Numbered from the stretch's first letter, positions 54,312 to 63,749 are shown. The stretch is 64,000 nt of DNA from CBDCFV01 sp963664625 (GCA_963664625.1 OY761541.1:1860001-1924000), one strand, 5' to 3'. Notes: generated by a model not told the origin, from the letters alone. Translations and numbers: made by a program.

Positions 54312-56072
54312 ATGAAGCCTTTGTTGCGTACCACGGTTCTTCTTGCCTCACTGGTGTTACTGGCGGCCTTTTCCGGCTGCGGCGCGGGCTCCTACGCAGC
54401 CGAGCCTCAGATGGTGGAAGTGGAACGGCAGATGATGCGCGAACAGGAGGTCTTTACGGAAGCAGCGGCAGATGCCCCCTTGGCGATGGGGAAAGAAGTC
54501 ATCAGGGAAATGGAATCGGTGGTAGAGAAGTCCGTGGTGGTGGAGAAGGGGGTTGTGGTTGAAAAAGAGGTCGTGAAAGAAGTGGAAGCGGCGAAAGAAG
54601 CGATGGTCGCTTCGGCGGACGGGCATAGAGAGTCAGGAGAAGACAGCGCCTCCAGGACCAATACCTCTGCCGCCGCCCAGAACCGCATCATCGTCCACAC
54701 CGCCCACGCGGTGTTGGTGGTGGACGACGTGGCCGGGGCCATCGACCAAGTCGACGCATTAGCCCGGGAGTCGGGCGGATGGGTGGTCGGGTCCGACCGT
54801 AGCTCGCGGCACAGTGGGTATATTTCTATCCGGGTGCCCGCTGCGATGTTAAACCAGATAATCAAGCAGTTGGAGAGTATGGCCATCGAAGTTGAGTCTA
54901 TGGCATTGAGCAGCCAGGACGTGACCGACGAATACGTGGACAGCCAGTCCAGGCTGACCAGCCTGCGGGCCACCGAGGAAGTCCTGCTGAAACTGCTGGG
55001 CCAAGCCGCCAAGGTTGAAGACGCCTTGAAGGTCCAGAACGAGATTACTCGAGTCCAATCGCAGATCGAAGCGATACAGGGAAGGATCAAGTTCTTGGAA
55101 GAAACCGCCGCTTTTTCCCTGATAAACATCAGCCTGAGATTGACTACCGCGGATATGAGGGTGGACGCCGGAGGGGATACCGCCTTCCGGGTGGGCCGGA
55201 CCGCCACGTTCCGAGCTACCTTTTACCCGCCTTCGGAGATGGAAGACTTCACTTTCACTTGGGACTTTGGCGACGGCGCGACTGCTTTCGGCAGCGGCAC
55301 GGCGCCGACAACCAATCCCGGCGAGCGGGTTACCGGGTCGGTGAGCCACGTATACGAGGAAGAGGGCGATTACGTCGTTGAAGTCACCATCAACGGGAGC
55401 GGCGACACCGGTCTGGCAGAGGGTTCGGACAGCCTTGTTGCCTCCGTAACTCGCATACCCGATATCGAGGTCTTCGCCGGCGAAAGCCGAGTGGTGGAAG
55501 AAGGGGAGGAGGTTGAATACACCGCCTCATTCACCAGGCCGGAGGAACTTTGGGATTACGAGTTCAGGTGGGACTTCGGCGACGGCACTCCCACGGTCAT
55601 AGGCACGCCGGAGCAAGGCGTTACGCGGGTTTCAGCCCTGCATAGCTTCGCCGATTACCGTCCCTTCCCTTACGAGGTCAAATTTACCTTAACGGCCATG
55701 AGCGAGGCTGGCGAAGTGACGGGCTTCGACATCACCGGCGTCCACGTTACCGAGTCGATAGGATACTTCGTCGGCGGATGGGACGCCGGCGAGACCGGCA
55801 AGTCCGCCATCCGGGCGTTGTCCGTTGTTGTCACGGGCGCCGCCACGTTGATTATATGGCTGGGGATATTCATTCCCGTCTGGGTGGTCATCGGCGCCAT
55901 CGTAGTCCTGTTCATCGTGATGCGGCGGCGCGGCAATATTCGCTTGCCCGGCTTCCCCAGGCTTAGGAGACGGGGACGACGCCGAGCCGTGGAAAGTCCT
56001 GCGCCGGAGGCAACAGCGACTGAAGGGCCGCCCGATGGCCCCGCGGTCGAAACGGAAGAGGGCCGCAACTAA
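54312..56072 (+). CDS. DUF4349-type lipoprotein with two inserted PKD domains
   Basis: 586 residues. Lipobox FSGCGA, a VVVEKEV-type repeat linker (about 65-95), then a DUF4349 region (NRIIVHTAHAVLVVDDVAGA, the coiled coil RLTSLRATEEVLLKLLGQAA through RIKFLEETAAFSLINISLRL). Two PKD domains follow (FTWDFGDGATAFG and FRWDFGDGTPTV, about 300-380 and 385-475), then a membrane helix (about 505-545) and a basic cytoplasmic tail. DUF4349 proteins usually go directly from coiled coil to the membrane helix; the PKD pair is extra. It would be tethered at both ends. Function unknown, perhaps cell surface signalling. Confidence 0.85.
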   Translation: MKPLLRTTVLLASLVLLAAFSGCGAGSYAAEPQMVEVERQMMREQEVFTEAAADAPLAMGKEVIREMESVVEKSVVVEKGVVVEKEVVKEVEAAKEAMVASADGHRESGEDSASRTNTSAAAQNRIIVHTAHAVLVVDDVAGAIDQVDALARESGGWVVGSDRSSRHSGYISIRVPAAMLNQIIKQLESMAIEVESMALSSQDVTDEYVDSQSRLTSLRATEEVLLKLLGQAAKVEDALKVQNEITRVQSQIEAIQGRIKFLEETAAFSLINISLRLTTADMRVDAGGDTAFRVGRTATFRATFYPPSEMEDFTFTWDFGDGATAFGSGTAPTTNPGERVTGSVSHVYEEEGDYVVEVTINGSGDTGLAEGSDSLVASVTRIPDIEVFAGESRVVEEGEEVEYTASFTRPEELWDYEFRWDFGDGTPTVIGTPEQGVTRVSALHSFADYRPFPYEVKFTLTAMSEAGEVTGFDITGVHVTESIGYFVGGWDAGETGKSAIRALSVVVTGAATLIIWLGIFIPVWVVIGAIVVLFIVMRRRGNIRLPGFPRLRRRGRRRAVESPAPEATATEGPPDGPAVETEEGRN

Positions 56073-56983
56073 AACAGGGCGATAGGGTTCACCGGGGAAC
56101 CGGTGCCGCCGACTACGCGCAGCGGGTTGACGGTCAGCATGAACTCGTAACGGCCTTCCTCGGCGCAGGCCTCGGCCAGCGGCTGCAACAGGGCATTGTC
56201 CACCAAGCCGATGCCATAGGCAAAGATGGCGCCGTGGACCGACCAAGGAATGTCATAGCCATTGGGCTGGAAGTCCATCATGTCCCATACCAGCAGGCAG
56301 CAGTCCGACTCGCGGATGAACTTCAGGCATGAGGCGTGCAGTCCGGGCCGTGGTATATCCACCGTCCCCCATGTCGGATTGACCTCGTTCCAAGCCTCCC
56401 GTCCGCCATAAACAATCAGAGCGTCGCCCGGCTCCATGGTAATCCCTTGGGATTTCGCTACGTCCTCCAACTCCCAGCCGTGGATGGGGTCTTCAAAGGT
56501 GACAAAGGGCTGGCCGCGGAACCTGGGAACGTCCAGCAGCACGCCCCGGGTGATGATCCCTTCCTTCCAATGCTCCACCGATCCCCACCGAGCGCCGTCG
56601 AATGTGATGGTATCGTCGGGCTTGCGACCGTTCCACATGCCGTTGTGGTCCCAGACGTGGCAAAGGGCGTCAAGATGGGTGGTAGCCGTGCCGTGGTAGG
56701 AGATGCCGTAAAAGTCGATCGCCGAACCACCGGTGTCGCCCCTGGGGTTGCGCTTCATGTAGTGGATGGCCGGAGTGGGATTGTTGGGAGCGGGCGTCTT
56801 GGGAAACTCCCTGCTGAGGGACACGGCGCGACCGTTTCTGACGAGCCGTGCGGCGGCGGCCCGCTTTTCGGGCGTGACCATATTGACGGCCCCAACCTGG
56901 TCATCGTCGCCCCACCGGCCCCAGTTGTTATCATCCTTCAAATAGGCTTGGACTTCCTCTTTGCTGGGCGTCCTGCGCTCCAT
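56069..56983 (-). CDS. Cyclase family protein (kynurenine formamidase-like)
   Basis: 304-residue metal-dependent hydrolase of the putative cyclase family. The signature is YHGTATTHLDALCHVWDHNG (H-x-G-T-x-x-H-x-D-x-x-x-H); further support is GDALIVYGGREAW and PGLHASCLKFIRE. Start ATG 56983. The stop overlaps the convergent DUF4349 gene by four bases. Such enzymes hydrolyse formamides or lactones; substrate not predictable. Confidence 0.9.
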   Translation of the reverse strand: MERRTPSKEEVQAYLKDDNNWGRWGDDDQVGAVNMVTPEKRAAAARLVRNGRAVSLSREFPKTPAPNNPTPAIHYMKRNPRGDTGGSAIDFYGISYHGTATTHLDALCHVWDHNGMWNGRKPDDTITFDGARWGSVEHWKEGIITRGVLLDVPRFRGQPFVTFEDPIHGWELEDVAKSQGITMEPGDALIVYGGREAWNEVNPTWGTVDIPRPGLHASCLKFIRESDCCLLVWDMMDFQPNGYDIPWSVHGAIFAYGIGLVDNALLQPLAEACAEEGRYEFMLTVNPLRVVGGTGSPVNPIALF

Positions 56984-57008
56984 GGACGTTCCTCCCATAT
57001 AGGTCTTT

Positions 57009-57036
57009 GGTTTCCCGCCTTCGCGGGAAAGACGGG
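57009..57036. repeat. Family 1 palindromic repeat
   Basis: gtttcccgccttcgcgggaa followed by AGACGGGAAAATGCG. Between the cyclase and coxG genes. Confidence 0.85.
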
Positions 57037-57098
57037 AAAATGCGAACGGAAAGACGGGGAAATGTCAACAAAACCTGACCACTATTCACTAACCACTG

Positions 57099-57533
57099 CT
57101 ATTTGACGGACTGTTGAAGACAATTGAAGAAGTTGTCCATCATCATTTTGCCGACGCTGTCCATCAATCTCTGCCCTACGCGAGCTACCGTGCCCCCAAC
57201 CTGGGCGTCGCTGTCCACGCTGACGCTGGTCGTTCCGTCCTGTTCGGTGAGGGTGATGGTTGCTTCGCCGTTTACGAACCCCACGGCGCCCGTGCCTTCG
57301 ACCACCAACCGGAACTTCTCGAAGGGAGTCTTGTCCCGAATGGTTATGGTGGCTGTGTAGCGTCCGCGCACCGGGCCGACTCCAACCGTCAAATTGGCCT
57401 TGTACTGGTCCTCGTTGATCGCCTCCATATCCTGGCAGCCGGGAATGCACCCCGCCAGAGAAACGGGATTGATCAGGGCTTCCCACACCTTTTGCGCGGG
57501 TGCTTCAAATTCGTAAGTTCCGGTGAATTTCAT
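57099..57533 (-). CDS. CoxG-like SRPBCC domain protein
   Basis: 144-residue SRPBCC/START-fold protein: MKFTGTYEFEAPAQKVWEAL, CIPGCQDMEAINEDQYKAN, GVGPVRGRYTATI, and a helical C-terminus without the membrane anchor of some CoxG proteins. CoxG family proteins recruit aerobic CO or xanthine-type molybdenum dehydrogenases to the membrane; none of those genes is in the window. Confidence 0.88.
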   Translation of the reverse strand: MKFTGTYEFEAPAQKVWEALINPVSLAGCIPGCQDMEAINEDQYKANLTVGVGPVRGRYTATITIRDKTPFEKFRLVVEGTGAVGFVNGEATITLTEQDGTTSVSVDSDAQVGGTVARVGQRLMDSVGKMMMDNFFNCLQQSVK

Positions 57534-57565
57534 AAATTACTATTCCTCGTAACGGCCCGTCCCAG

Positions 57566-57600
57566 ATGGGTTTCCCGCCTTCGTGGGAAATACGGGGAGG
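57566..57600. repeat. Family 1 palindromic repeat
   Basis: gtttcccgccttcgtgggaa with a TACGGGGAGGGGCG tail, between the hydrolase and coxG genes. Confidence 0.8.
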
Positions 57601-57610
57601 GGCGGCCTTC

Positions 57611-58849
57611 CTACAGTCTTTCGTCGGCCATGAGCAGAACGTTCAACAATACCTGCGCACCGTTGGCGCAGTCTTCCGGGGTTGTGAACTCCTCGGGAGA
57701 GTGGCTGATGCCGTTGACGCTGGGAACGAAAAGCATCGCCACGTCGGTAATGGCGGCGATGGCTTGGGTGTCGTGGCCCGCCCCGCTGGGGATGCGCATC
57801 GACGCCAGTTCGCACCGGTCTGCGGCCTCCGCAACCAGATCCTGCATGGACTCGGAAATGGGCACCGAGTCGGTAAAGCGTTGCCGGTGGATGTCTATCC
57901 TCACACCATCCTCAGCCGCTACTGATGCAGCAATGCGGTGGAGTTCAGCCTCAGCTTGGGCCAATGCGTCCATAGACACGTCCCGGAACTCGACGCCGAT
58001 GCGGGCGTTGCCGGGAATAACGTTGACCGCGCCGGGATGGGCTTGTATTGTCCCGGTGGTGGCGACGCGGCATACCTCCTGCTCTCCGGCCAGCCGTTGC
58101 ACCGCCAGCACCAGCTTGGACGCGCTGACCAAGGCGTCGTGGCGGACGGACATGGGGGTAGTCCCGGCGTGGTTGGCCATGCCGTTGACTTCAACCTCGA
58201 ACATCGCCCGTCCGGTGATGCCGGTTACGACGCCGATGGGAGTGTTGGCCTGGTAGAGGGTCGGCCCCTGTTCGATGTGAAGCTCGAAGAACGCCGCCAG
58301 TTCTCCCTTGGCCCTGGCTGCATCCCGGATGCGGGCCATGTCGCCGCCGATGTCGGCAAAGCAACTGCCCAAGCTGACCCCGTCGTCGTCCACAGCGTTC
58401 AGGTCCTCATCCAGCAACATTCCCGCCATAGCCCGGCTTCCCAGCAACCAGCGGTGGAAGCGGGTGCCCTCCTCGTTGGTGAACACCATCGCCTCTACCG
58501 GATGGCGCAGGCGGCTGTTGCTGTCGGCCAGAGTCTGGACGCACTCCAATGCTGACAACACACCCAGCGCGCCATCGTACTTTCCCCCGCTTGGGACTGT
58601 GTCGGTATGGGAGCCCATGCCGATAGCGGGCAGGCCCGGTTCCGAGCCTTCCAACCGGCCTATGATGTTGCCCGCCGGGTCTATACGGGTCTCCATCCCG
58701 GCTTTCCGCATCAACGAAATGACGTACTCCCGCCCGGCAACGTCCTCAGGCGAGAAGGCCACCCTCTGCATACCCAGCGGGGACTCGCCAATGGCGCCCA
58801 GTTCCTGGACGGTGTGGTTCAACCGGGCCGGGTCGATATTCAATTGCAT
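57611..58849 (-). CDS. Zn-dependent N-carbamoyl amino acid hydrolase (M20 family)
   Basis: 412-residue amidohydrolase of the hydantoinase/carbamoylase group. Metal ligands are in GMGSHTDTVPSGGKYDGALG, the Glu pair in FTNEEGTRF, FELHIEQGPTL, and the dimerisation domain in GMANHAGTTPMSVR; the final metal His is in VNGISHSPEEFT. Hydrolyses N-carbamoyl amino acids or ureido compounds. Confidence 0.92.
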   Translation of the reverse strand: MQLNIDPARLNHTVQELGAIGESPLGMQRVAFSPEDVAGREYVISLMRKAGMETRIDPAGNIIGRLEGSEPGLPAIGMGSHTDTVPSGGKYDGALGVLSALECVQTLADSNSRLRHPVEAMVFTNEEGTRFHRWLLGSRAMAGMLLDEDLNAVDDDGVSLGSCFADIGGDMARIRDAARAKGELAAFFELHIEQGPTLYQANTPIGVVTGITGRAMFEVEVNGMANHAGTTPMSVRHDALVSASKLVLAVQRLAGEQEVCRVATTGTIQAHPGAVNVIPGNARIGVEFRDVSMDALAQAEAELHRIAASVAAEDGVRIDIHRQRFTDSVPISESMQDLVAEAADRCELASMRIPSGAGHDTQAIAAITDVAMLFVPSVNGISHSPEEFTTPEDCANGAQVLLNVLLMADERL

Positions 58850-58879
58850 CGCGTTAACGGGACCTCCCTTTGAAATGCG

Positions 58880-59428
58880 TCAACTGCCGGGGGCATCGGG
58901 CGGAGAATGCCGGTTGGAGAACCCCACAGGGGACTCGTCCCCGATTCGCAACTCGCGGTTCCCGGTAAGTTCCACCAGTCGCCGGCGCTGGCTGTTGGAA
59001 CTGATTTTGAAGTAACGCGGATATTCGTTTTCGATTGCTTCCAGCACTGGCAGAATGTTCTCTACTTGTTCTATCGTCTCTTCGATTTCTTCGATACTCC
59101 GCCGATTGTCGTAAAAATTCTCATGCCCTTTGTGGTAGGCGTTCAACAGTGCGGCAACTAAGTCTCCCGAATCATAGTCAGGATACTCCGCCCTAATGTG
59201 ATGCCCAATACTTTCCAATTGCCGGTGCGAACCGTGACTCCATCCTCGATCGTCTCCGATGATTTTCAGGTGTTGAGCCATCGCTCCCCATGCTTTTTCC
59301 CCGGCCTGCAGTCGGTTGCCGCTATCGAGTTCTTCTCGCGCTTCCATGATAAACCTGCGGCTCATGGCCAAGCGGTTTTCGAGGCTGTGTTCCTCGGCGG
59401 GTTCCGGCAGCGGGGGTTTTACCGTCAT
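58880..59428 (-). CDS. PaREP1/HEPN-like helical protein
   Basis: 182 residues. FIMEAREELDSGNRLQAGEK, KAWGAMAQHLKIIGDDRGWS, HGSHRQLESIGHHIRAEYP match the protein at 12992, followed by a longer acidic helix (EEIEETIEQVENILPVLEAI) and a tail. It is an isolated gene in the gap between the amidohydrolase and the thioesterase. Confidence 0.75.
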   Translation of the reverse strand: MTVKPPLPEPAEEHSLENRLAMSRRFIMEAREELDSGNRLQAGEKAWGAMAQHLKIIGDDRGWSHGSHRQLESIGHHIRAEYPDYDSGDLVAALLNAYHKGHENFYDNRRSIEEIEETIEQVENILPVLEAIENEYPRYFKISSNSQRRRLVELTGNRELRIGDESPVGFSNRHSPPDAPGS

Positions 59429-59828
59429 TTCGCTCTTGCCCTCTGTTCGCTGTTGAGATTATACAACCCAATAAGGTCCTTTCGCCCTTGTACCAGTTGC
59501 CGTTTCCTGGACTGGCGACGCGCACAAATACCGCAACCCGTCAATTAAAAATGGAATGGTCCATATTGCGGCGACGGTGCGAAAAGGGCCGCAACCAGCA
59601 TTCGGAAGTAGACGCGTCTGATGCCACGAGGCGCAAATTGAGTTGTTATAAGCAGAGAAGGCTTCCGGAAGAATTATTCCAGCCGCATCATATGGAACCT
59701 TCTTGCTAATGTAAATTGCTGGGTGTCATGAAATACGATCTTGTAGTTTGCCGACGAAATACGGATAGAAATACACAGTAGCATTGGATAACCTTAGTAG
59801 TGAAAGCTTATCTGATAGAGGAAAACCT
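59429..59828. other. Intergenic region without recognised gene
   Basis: AT-richer than its surroundings. One short open frame (59488-59709) has no protein-like features. No repeat copies, hairpins or tRNA found. GAGGA at 59818 serves the next gene. Confidence 0.5.
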
Positions 59829-60281
59829 ATGAAAAAATGGCCCCCAAGCCTGTCCCCTCAAGACCTTGCCCAATGGCTCAATGACCAATACAGCGAAGAA
59901 ACGCTAATGCATCGCTTGAAGATGCGTGTTGTGGAAGTCGGACCGGAGCGTGCGGTCGTGGAGTTGCCCGTGTACTCCGGCCTGTACACCCCGCACCATT
60001 ACATTCACGCCGGGGCTATGCTCTCACTGGCCGACACCGCGGCGACTCTGGCATCGGTGGCGGCCTACCGAGAAGAACTGGAGCCGGAACAATTGCCGGT
60101 GGCGGTCTCGATTTCCAGCCAAATAGTTTCCAATATCCAGGAAGGGTTGCTGGTGGCCGAGGCTACTGTTCCACACCCGGGCCGCACCCTGTTAGCCGTA
60201 TCTACTCGCGTGACCGACGGCTCCGGACGTTTGCTGGCCTTGGTTAGTTCTACTCACTTCGTTCGCATTCGGTCCACATAG
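59829..60281 (+). CDS. PaaI-type hot-dog thioesterase
   Basis: 150-residue hot-dog protein: RVVEVGPERAVVELPVYSGL, then HYIHAGAMLSLADTAATLAS (catalytic HGG/D region, here HAG) and VAEATVPHPGRTLLAVSTRV. Likely hydrolyses acyl-CoA thioesters. ATG 59829 has GAGGA eight bases upstream. Confidence 0.88.
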   Translation: MKKWPPSLSPQDLAQWLNDQYSEETLMHRLKMRVVEVGPERAVVELPVYSGLYTPHHYIHAGAMLSLADTAATLASVAAYREELEPEQLPVAVSISSQIVSNIQEGLLVAEATVPHPGRTLLAVSTRVTDGSGRLLALVSSTHFVRIRST

Positions 60282-60329
60282 AGGAACCAGAGGACGTTAT
60301 AAGGACTTTCATTCTGGGAGGATTTTCAA

Positions 60330-61424
60330 ATGAGCCTGCACCAGTCCATACACGAGTTGCCGGACCGCCAACGGCTCTGGGAGGCTGTCCTTTCCCGTGA
60401 CAGCAGTTTCGACGATGCTTTTGTCTACGCTGTGCGCTCCACGGGTATCTACTGCCGCCCAACGTGCCCCAGTCGTCGCCCCCGAGAGGCCCAAGTGCAG
60501 TTCTTCAACACTCCCAAGGATGCACGCGCCGCCGGTTTTAATGCTTGCCGCCGCTGTCACCCAGACAAGCCCCGCATGGACATAGTCGCTGCCGCTCGCC
60601 GTTTAATAGACAGTCATCTGGACATTCAGGGGGTTCTTCCCAACGCGAAGGAGGTTGCCGATTCCTTAGGCATTACTCTCACTCGATTGCAGAGACTTTT
60701 CAAACGGGAAACCGGACTAACGGTGTCGCGGTACGCCAGGAGCAGGCGTCTGGACCGATTCAAGATTCGGATCCGGGATGGTTCAAGTGTGTCACAGGCC
60801 GCCTTCGACGCCGGCTTTGGATCTTCCAGCCGTCTCTACGAAATCGCCGGCAAGCAATTAGGGATGACACCCGCCACCTATCGCAAGGGCGGAGCGGGTG
60901 CGGTAATTCGCTACGTTGTCACTCATTCTGCGCTGGGCGGACTGTTGGTGGCCGGAACGGTCAGCGGCGTCTGCGCGGTCAAGCTGGGTGACGACACCGA
61001 CATGCTGATCGCCGAGTTGGAACACGAGTTCCCATTGGCTACATTGGTCTGCACATCGCCCGATGACACGCTGGAATGCCGCGACTTGGGCGATTGGGTT
61101 GCCGCGCTACTGGAATATCTGGACGGGCGCCGGATGGACATCAATCTACCTCTGGATGTATTGGCGACTGTGTTTCAATGGCGGGTTTGGCAGAGACTGA
61201 GGGCAATTCCACTTGGCGAGACCAGCACCTACCAGCAGATGGCAGAAGACTTGGAACAGCCTACTGCCAGTCGGGCCGTTGGCCGGGCCTGCGCTACCAA
61301 TCCGGTGGCCGCCATCGTCCCTTGTCATCGTGCGGTGCGCAAGGACGGCAGCTTGGCCGGATACCGATGGGGACTACACCGCAAGGAGGCCCTGCTAGCC
61401 ATGGAGCGCGGAGAAAACAAATAG
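60330..61424 (+). CDS. ada: Ada-type bifunctional methyltransferase and regulator
   Basis: 364 residues with all three Ada parts. N-terminal Zn/methylphosphotriester domain with C42, C46, C73, C76 (GIYCRPTCPSRRP, NACRRCHPD). AraC-type helix-turn-helix (about 90-190: DSLGITLTRLQRLFKRETGL). C-terminal O6-methylguanine-DNA methyltransferase with active-site PCHR (AAIVPCHRAVRKDGSLAGYR). Repairs alkylated DNA and activates the adaptive response. No AlkA gene adjacent in the window. Confidence 0.95.
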   Translation: MSLHQSIHELPDRQRLWEAVLSRDSSFDDAFVYAVRSTGIYCRPTCPSRRPREAQVQFFNTPKDARAAGFNACRRCHPDKPRMDIVAAARRLIDSHLDIQGVLPNAKEVADSLGITLTRLQRLFKRETGLTVSRYARSRRLDRFKIRIRDGSSVSQAAFDAGFGSSSRLYEIAGKQLGMTPATYRKGGAGAVIRYVVTHSALGGLLVAGTVSGVCAVKLGDDTDMLIAELEHEFPLATLVCTSPDDTLECRDLGDWVAALLEYLDGRRMDINLPLDVLATVFQWRVWQRLRAIPLGETSTYQQMAEDLEQPTASRAVGRACATNPVAAIVPCHRAVRKDGSLAGYRWGLHRKEALLAMERGENK

Positions 61425-61506
61425 ATGCTTACCAAGACTCAACCCGGTAAGCATCTTCTAAGCAAAATCGGGGAAGCCGCACTCGCCTCAGCGGGCGAGA
61501 ACGTCG

Positions 61507-61896
61507 CTAGTCGTTGGCCGCCAAGGCGTACCACTCCGCTCCTTCCTGTCCTGGCTCGGGCAGGATAATGCCGCCTTCCATGGTCTGGGACGCCTTGTTC
61601 TCGGTAATTCTGCCGCCTACCGATTCAACAGGAACACCGGCTATCTCGGCGAAGGAGGTCCGCAGGTCGAGCAGCAACTGGTTTCTGACCTCTTCCGGGC
61701 GCCCGGCCCTGTTGCCGCCGTCGATGTAGTAAGTAGTCTCACGATTGGACTCGGTCTGCTCGTCGAAGACAACGTTTACGAAGCTGCGCGGGGCTCCGGT
61801 GGAGCCGCAGTGGATGTCTGTGAACGACAGGGCTATTTTCTGGCGCTTTTCGAAAGGAATGGAGTCCTTGGGGATTTCGCAACGGTAGTTCGGCAT
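61507..61896 (-). CDS. Tautomerase superfamily protein with Pro-2
   Basis: 129 residues starting MPNYRCEIPKDSIP. The N-terminal proline exposed after Met removal is the catalytic base of the superfamily. Length and segments (FVNVVFDEQTESNRETTYYI) resemble cis-CaaD/MSAD-type tautomerases, not the short 4-OT. A related gene without the Pro lies 33 bases upstream on the same strand. Confidence 0.82.
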   Translation of the reverse strand: MPNYRCEIPKDSIPFEKRQKIALSFTDIHCGSTGAPRSFVNVVFDEQTESNRETTYYIDGGNRAGRPEEVRNQLLLDLRTSFAEIAGVPVESVGGRITENKASQTMEGGIILPEPGQEGAEWYALAAND

Positions 61897-61929
61897 GTTA
61901 CCTCTCCTGGCCTGTCTTAATTGTGTCTG

Positions 61930-62253
61930 TTACCGGGGGTCTCTCGCTGAAGCTACTATCTCGTGGGTGGTGCAACCGGTGATGCGGGTCCACATTTCGC
62001 ATACTTGTTTCAGGTATTCGACCCGCACCTCCTGCTCACACGGTTCGGGGAGCAAGGCGATTACCCGAGAAGTAGTGGACAACTCGCCGCCCCTGAAGCC
62101 GAAGCCGTGGGGTATCTCGTCGAATGCCACGTTGACGTCGTCCGGCGCTTTACCGAACGCGCCCGAGGCCAAGCGGACCAGTTCCCCTGCCAACGTTTCC
62201 CGCAATTCAAAGGGGACTATCCCTTCCTGCAATGTACAGGTAATGTTTATCAC
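61930..62253 (-). CDS. Tautomerase-like protein lacking the N-terminal proline
   Basis: 107 residues: MINITCTLQEGIVPFELRET, DDVNVAFDEIPHGFGF. It follows the same plan as the gene at 61507 but residue 2 is Ile, not Pro, so it cannot use the standard mechanism. It may form a mixed oligomer with its neighbour. The pair is probably co-transcribed, this gene first. Confidence 0.75.
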   Translation of the reverse strand: MINITCTLQEGIVPFELRETLAGELVRLASGAFGKAPDDVNVAFDEIPHGFGFRGGELSTTSRVIALLPEPCEQEVRVEYLKQVCEMWTRITGCTTHEIVASARDPR

Positions 62254-62460
62254 CGGGTATACCTTCCGCTATCGGCTTCCTGTCAAGAAGCTGCTGATAA
62301 TTTGACGGCAAGCCTTGGCTCACCGAGCGGTAGCTTAACTCAAAACGCCGGTGTGTTGCAAACGGCGCCCGGTTGTAACCTTGTGGGCTGAACCGCCGTG
62401 CGCACCAGTCGCTCATGGCCTATGATAGGCGCAACACCAACACACCCGGCGGGAGGGCAC

Positions 62461-63516
62461 ATGACCACCGCAAAGACTACCGCCCACTTGGTCGGCAGCG
62501 TTCCCTTGCCCGATGCCGAGACCGTGTTCCGCACGGTCTGCGCGAGCATCGGACCGTATTTGAAACGGATTACGGACGGCGAGACCGGGGAACGGGGACG
62601 CTGGATATGGTTTCAGAGAGAAATGTTGATGCAACATCCGGACATGGAAGTGGACAACGATACGCCGATGTTCGCCGTTTACCAGTGGGACGGTCAGTTC
62701 CTGCGGGAAACGCCTTACCTGCGGTTCAAGACAGGCGTCTACCCGGCTGAAGTCACGTTCCCCACGGGGTATGCCGCGGCCGCGCTGGAGTCTTACGAGC
62801 TATACTCACGGCTGCAAGACGAAGGCGTCATCGGCGCCGACACTCTGTTCCAAGTGTCCCTGCCGACACCGATGGCAACGGCCTACATGTACGTCAGCCC
62901 TTCCGCTCGGGATGTCTACATACCGGCTTATGAGAGGGCATTGGCAGCCGCCCTGGAAGAGATACTGGCGTCGGCGCCCCACGAGCGGCTTTCAATCCAG
63001 TGGGACGTATGCCAGGAGGTGCTGCTGTTCGAGGACTACTTCTCGCACCGCCCTGACGATTACAAGGAACAGGTCTTCGACGAACTGGCCCGACTGGGGT
63101 CCAGGGTACCCGAGAGCGTGGATATGGGCTACCACCTCTGTTACGGGTCGCCGCGGGACGAGCACCTGGTCATGCCCAAAGACATGGGCATCCTTGTGGA
63201 GATAGCCAATGGACTGTGCGCCCAACTGGACAGGCGGCTCGACTTCATCCACATGCCCGTGCCCCAGGACCGGTCGGACAGCGCTTATTTCGAACCGCTG
63301 AACGGCTTGAGGCTGCCCACAGACTGCGAGCCTGTGCTGGGCTTAATCCACTTCGACGATGAAGAGGGAGACAGAGGCCGAATGGACACCGCCCAGCGCT
63401 TCCTGCCGTCCTTCGGCGTGGCGACGGAGTGCGGTTGGGGCCGTACCGACCCGGCCAGGGTGCCGGGGCTGCTGGAAAGCCACCGGAAAGCGGTGGAGTA
63501 CTTGAACGGCCTGTGA
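62461..63516 (+). CDS. UROD/MetE-like protein
   Basis: 351-residue TIM-barrel protein of the uroporphyrinogen decarboxylase / cobalamin-independent methionine synthase superfamily. It starts TTAHLVGSVPLPDAETVFRT. Zinc ligand candidates like those of MetE are His-x-Cys in MGYHLCYGSPRDEH and the last Cys in ATECGWGR. No folate domain, so it may be a methyl- or alkyl-transferase with another partner, or a small-molecule lyase. GGGAGG precedes ATG 62461. Confidence 0.82.
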   Translation: MTTAKTTAHLVGSVPLPDAETVFRTVCASIGPYLKRITDGETGERGRWIWFQREMLMQHPDMEVDNDTPMFAVYQWDGQFLRETPYLRFKTGVYPAEVTFPTGYAAAALESYELYSRLQDEGVIGADTLFQVSLPTPMATAYMYVSPSARDVYIPAYERALAAALEEILASAPHERLSIQWDVCQEVLLFEDYFSHRPDDYKEQVFDELARLGSRVPESVDMGYHLCYGSPRDEHLVMPKDMGILVEIANGLCAQLDRRLDFIHMPVPQDRSDSAYFEPLNGLRLPTDCEPVLGLIHFDDEEGDRGRMDTAQRFLPSFGVATECGWGRTDPARVPGLLESHRKAVEYLNGL

Positions 63517-63533
63517 CTGAAGGTGGTGACTCC

Positions 63534-63749
63534 TCAGTCCAGCAGCGGGATGGTGCCCCACTTGATGGAGTCCGCGTCTTCCGCGCCGTTTTCCTTGGCA
63601 AGTTCCCGGATGTGCAGCAGGGTAGCGTTTACCTCCGGCGTCAGGAACACCCAGTCGGGTTCCTCCGGTATCCAGTAGGGGGAGTTGATACGGACGACCT
63701 GCTTTTCCTTGGCGTTGAGGTAAATGCCGAACTTGGAAGCTTGTTGCAT
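63534..63749 (-). CDS. Hypothetical protein, 71 residues
   Basis: Not recognised. Soluble, aromatic-rich (INSPYWIPEEPDWVFLTPEV) with an acidic C-terminus. ATG 63749 has GGAGAG seven bases upstream. It is convergent with the MetE-like gene. Confidence 0.55.
   Translation of the reverse strand: MQQASKFGIYLNAKEKQVVRINSPYWIPEEPDWVFLTPEVNATLLHIRELAKENGAEDADSIKWGTIPLLD

Noticed and set aside
59488..59709. 73-codon plus-strand frame in the gap before the thioesterase
   Set aside because: No ribosome binding site, no recognisable sequence pattern, and composition unlike neighbouring genes.
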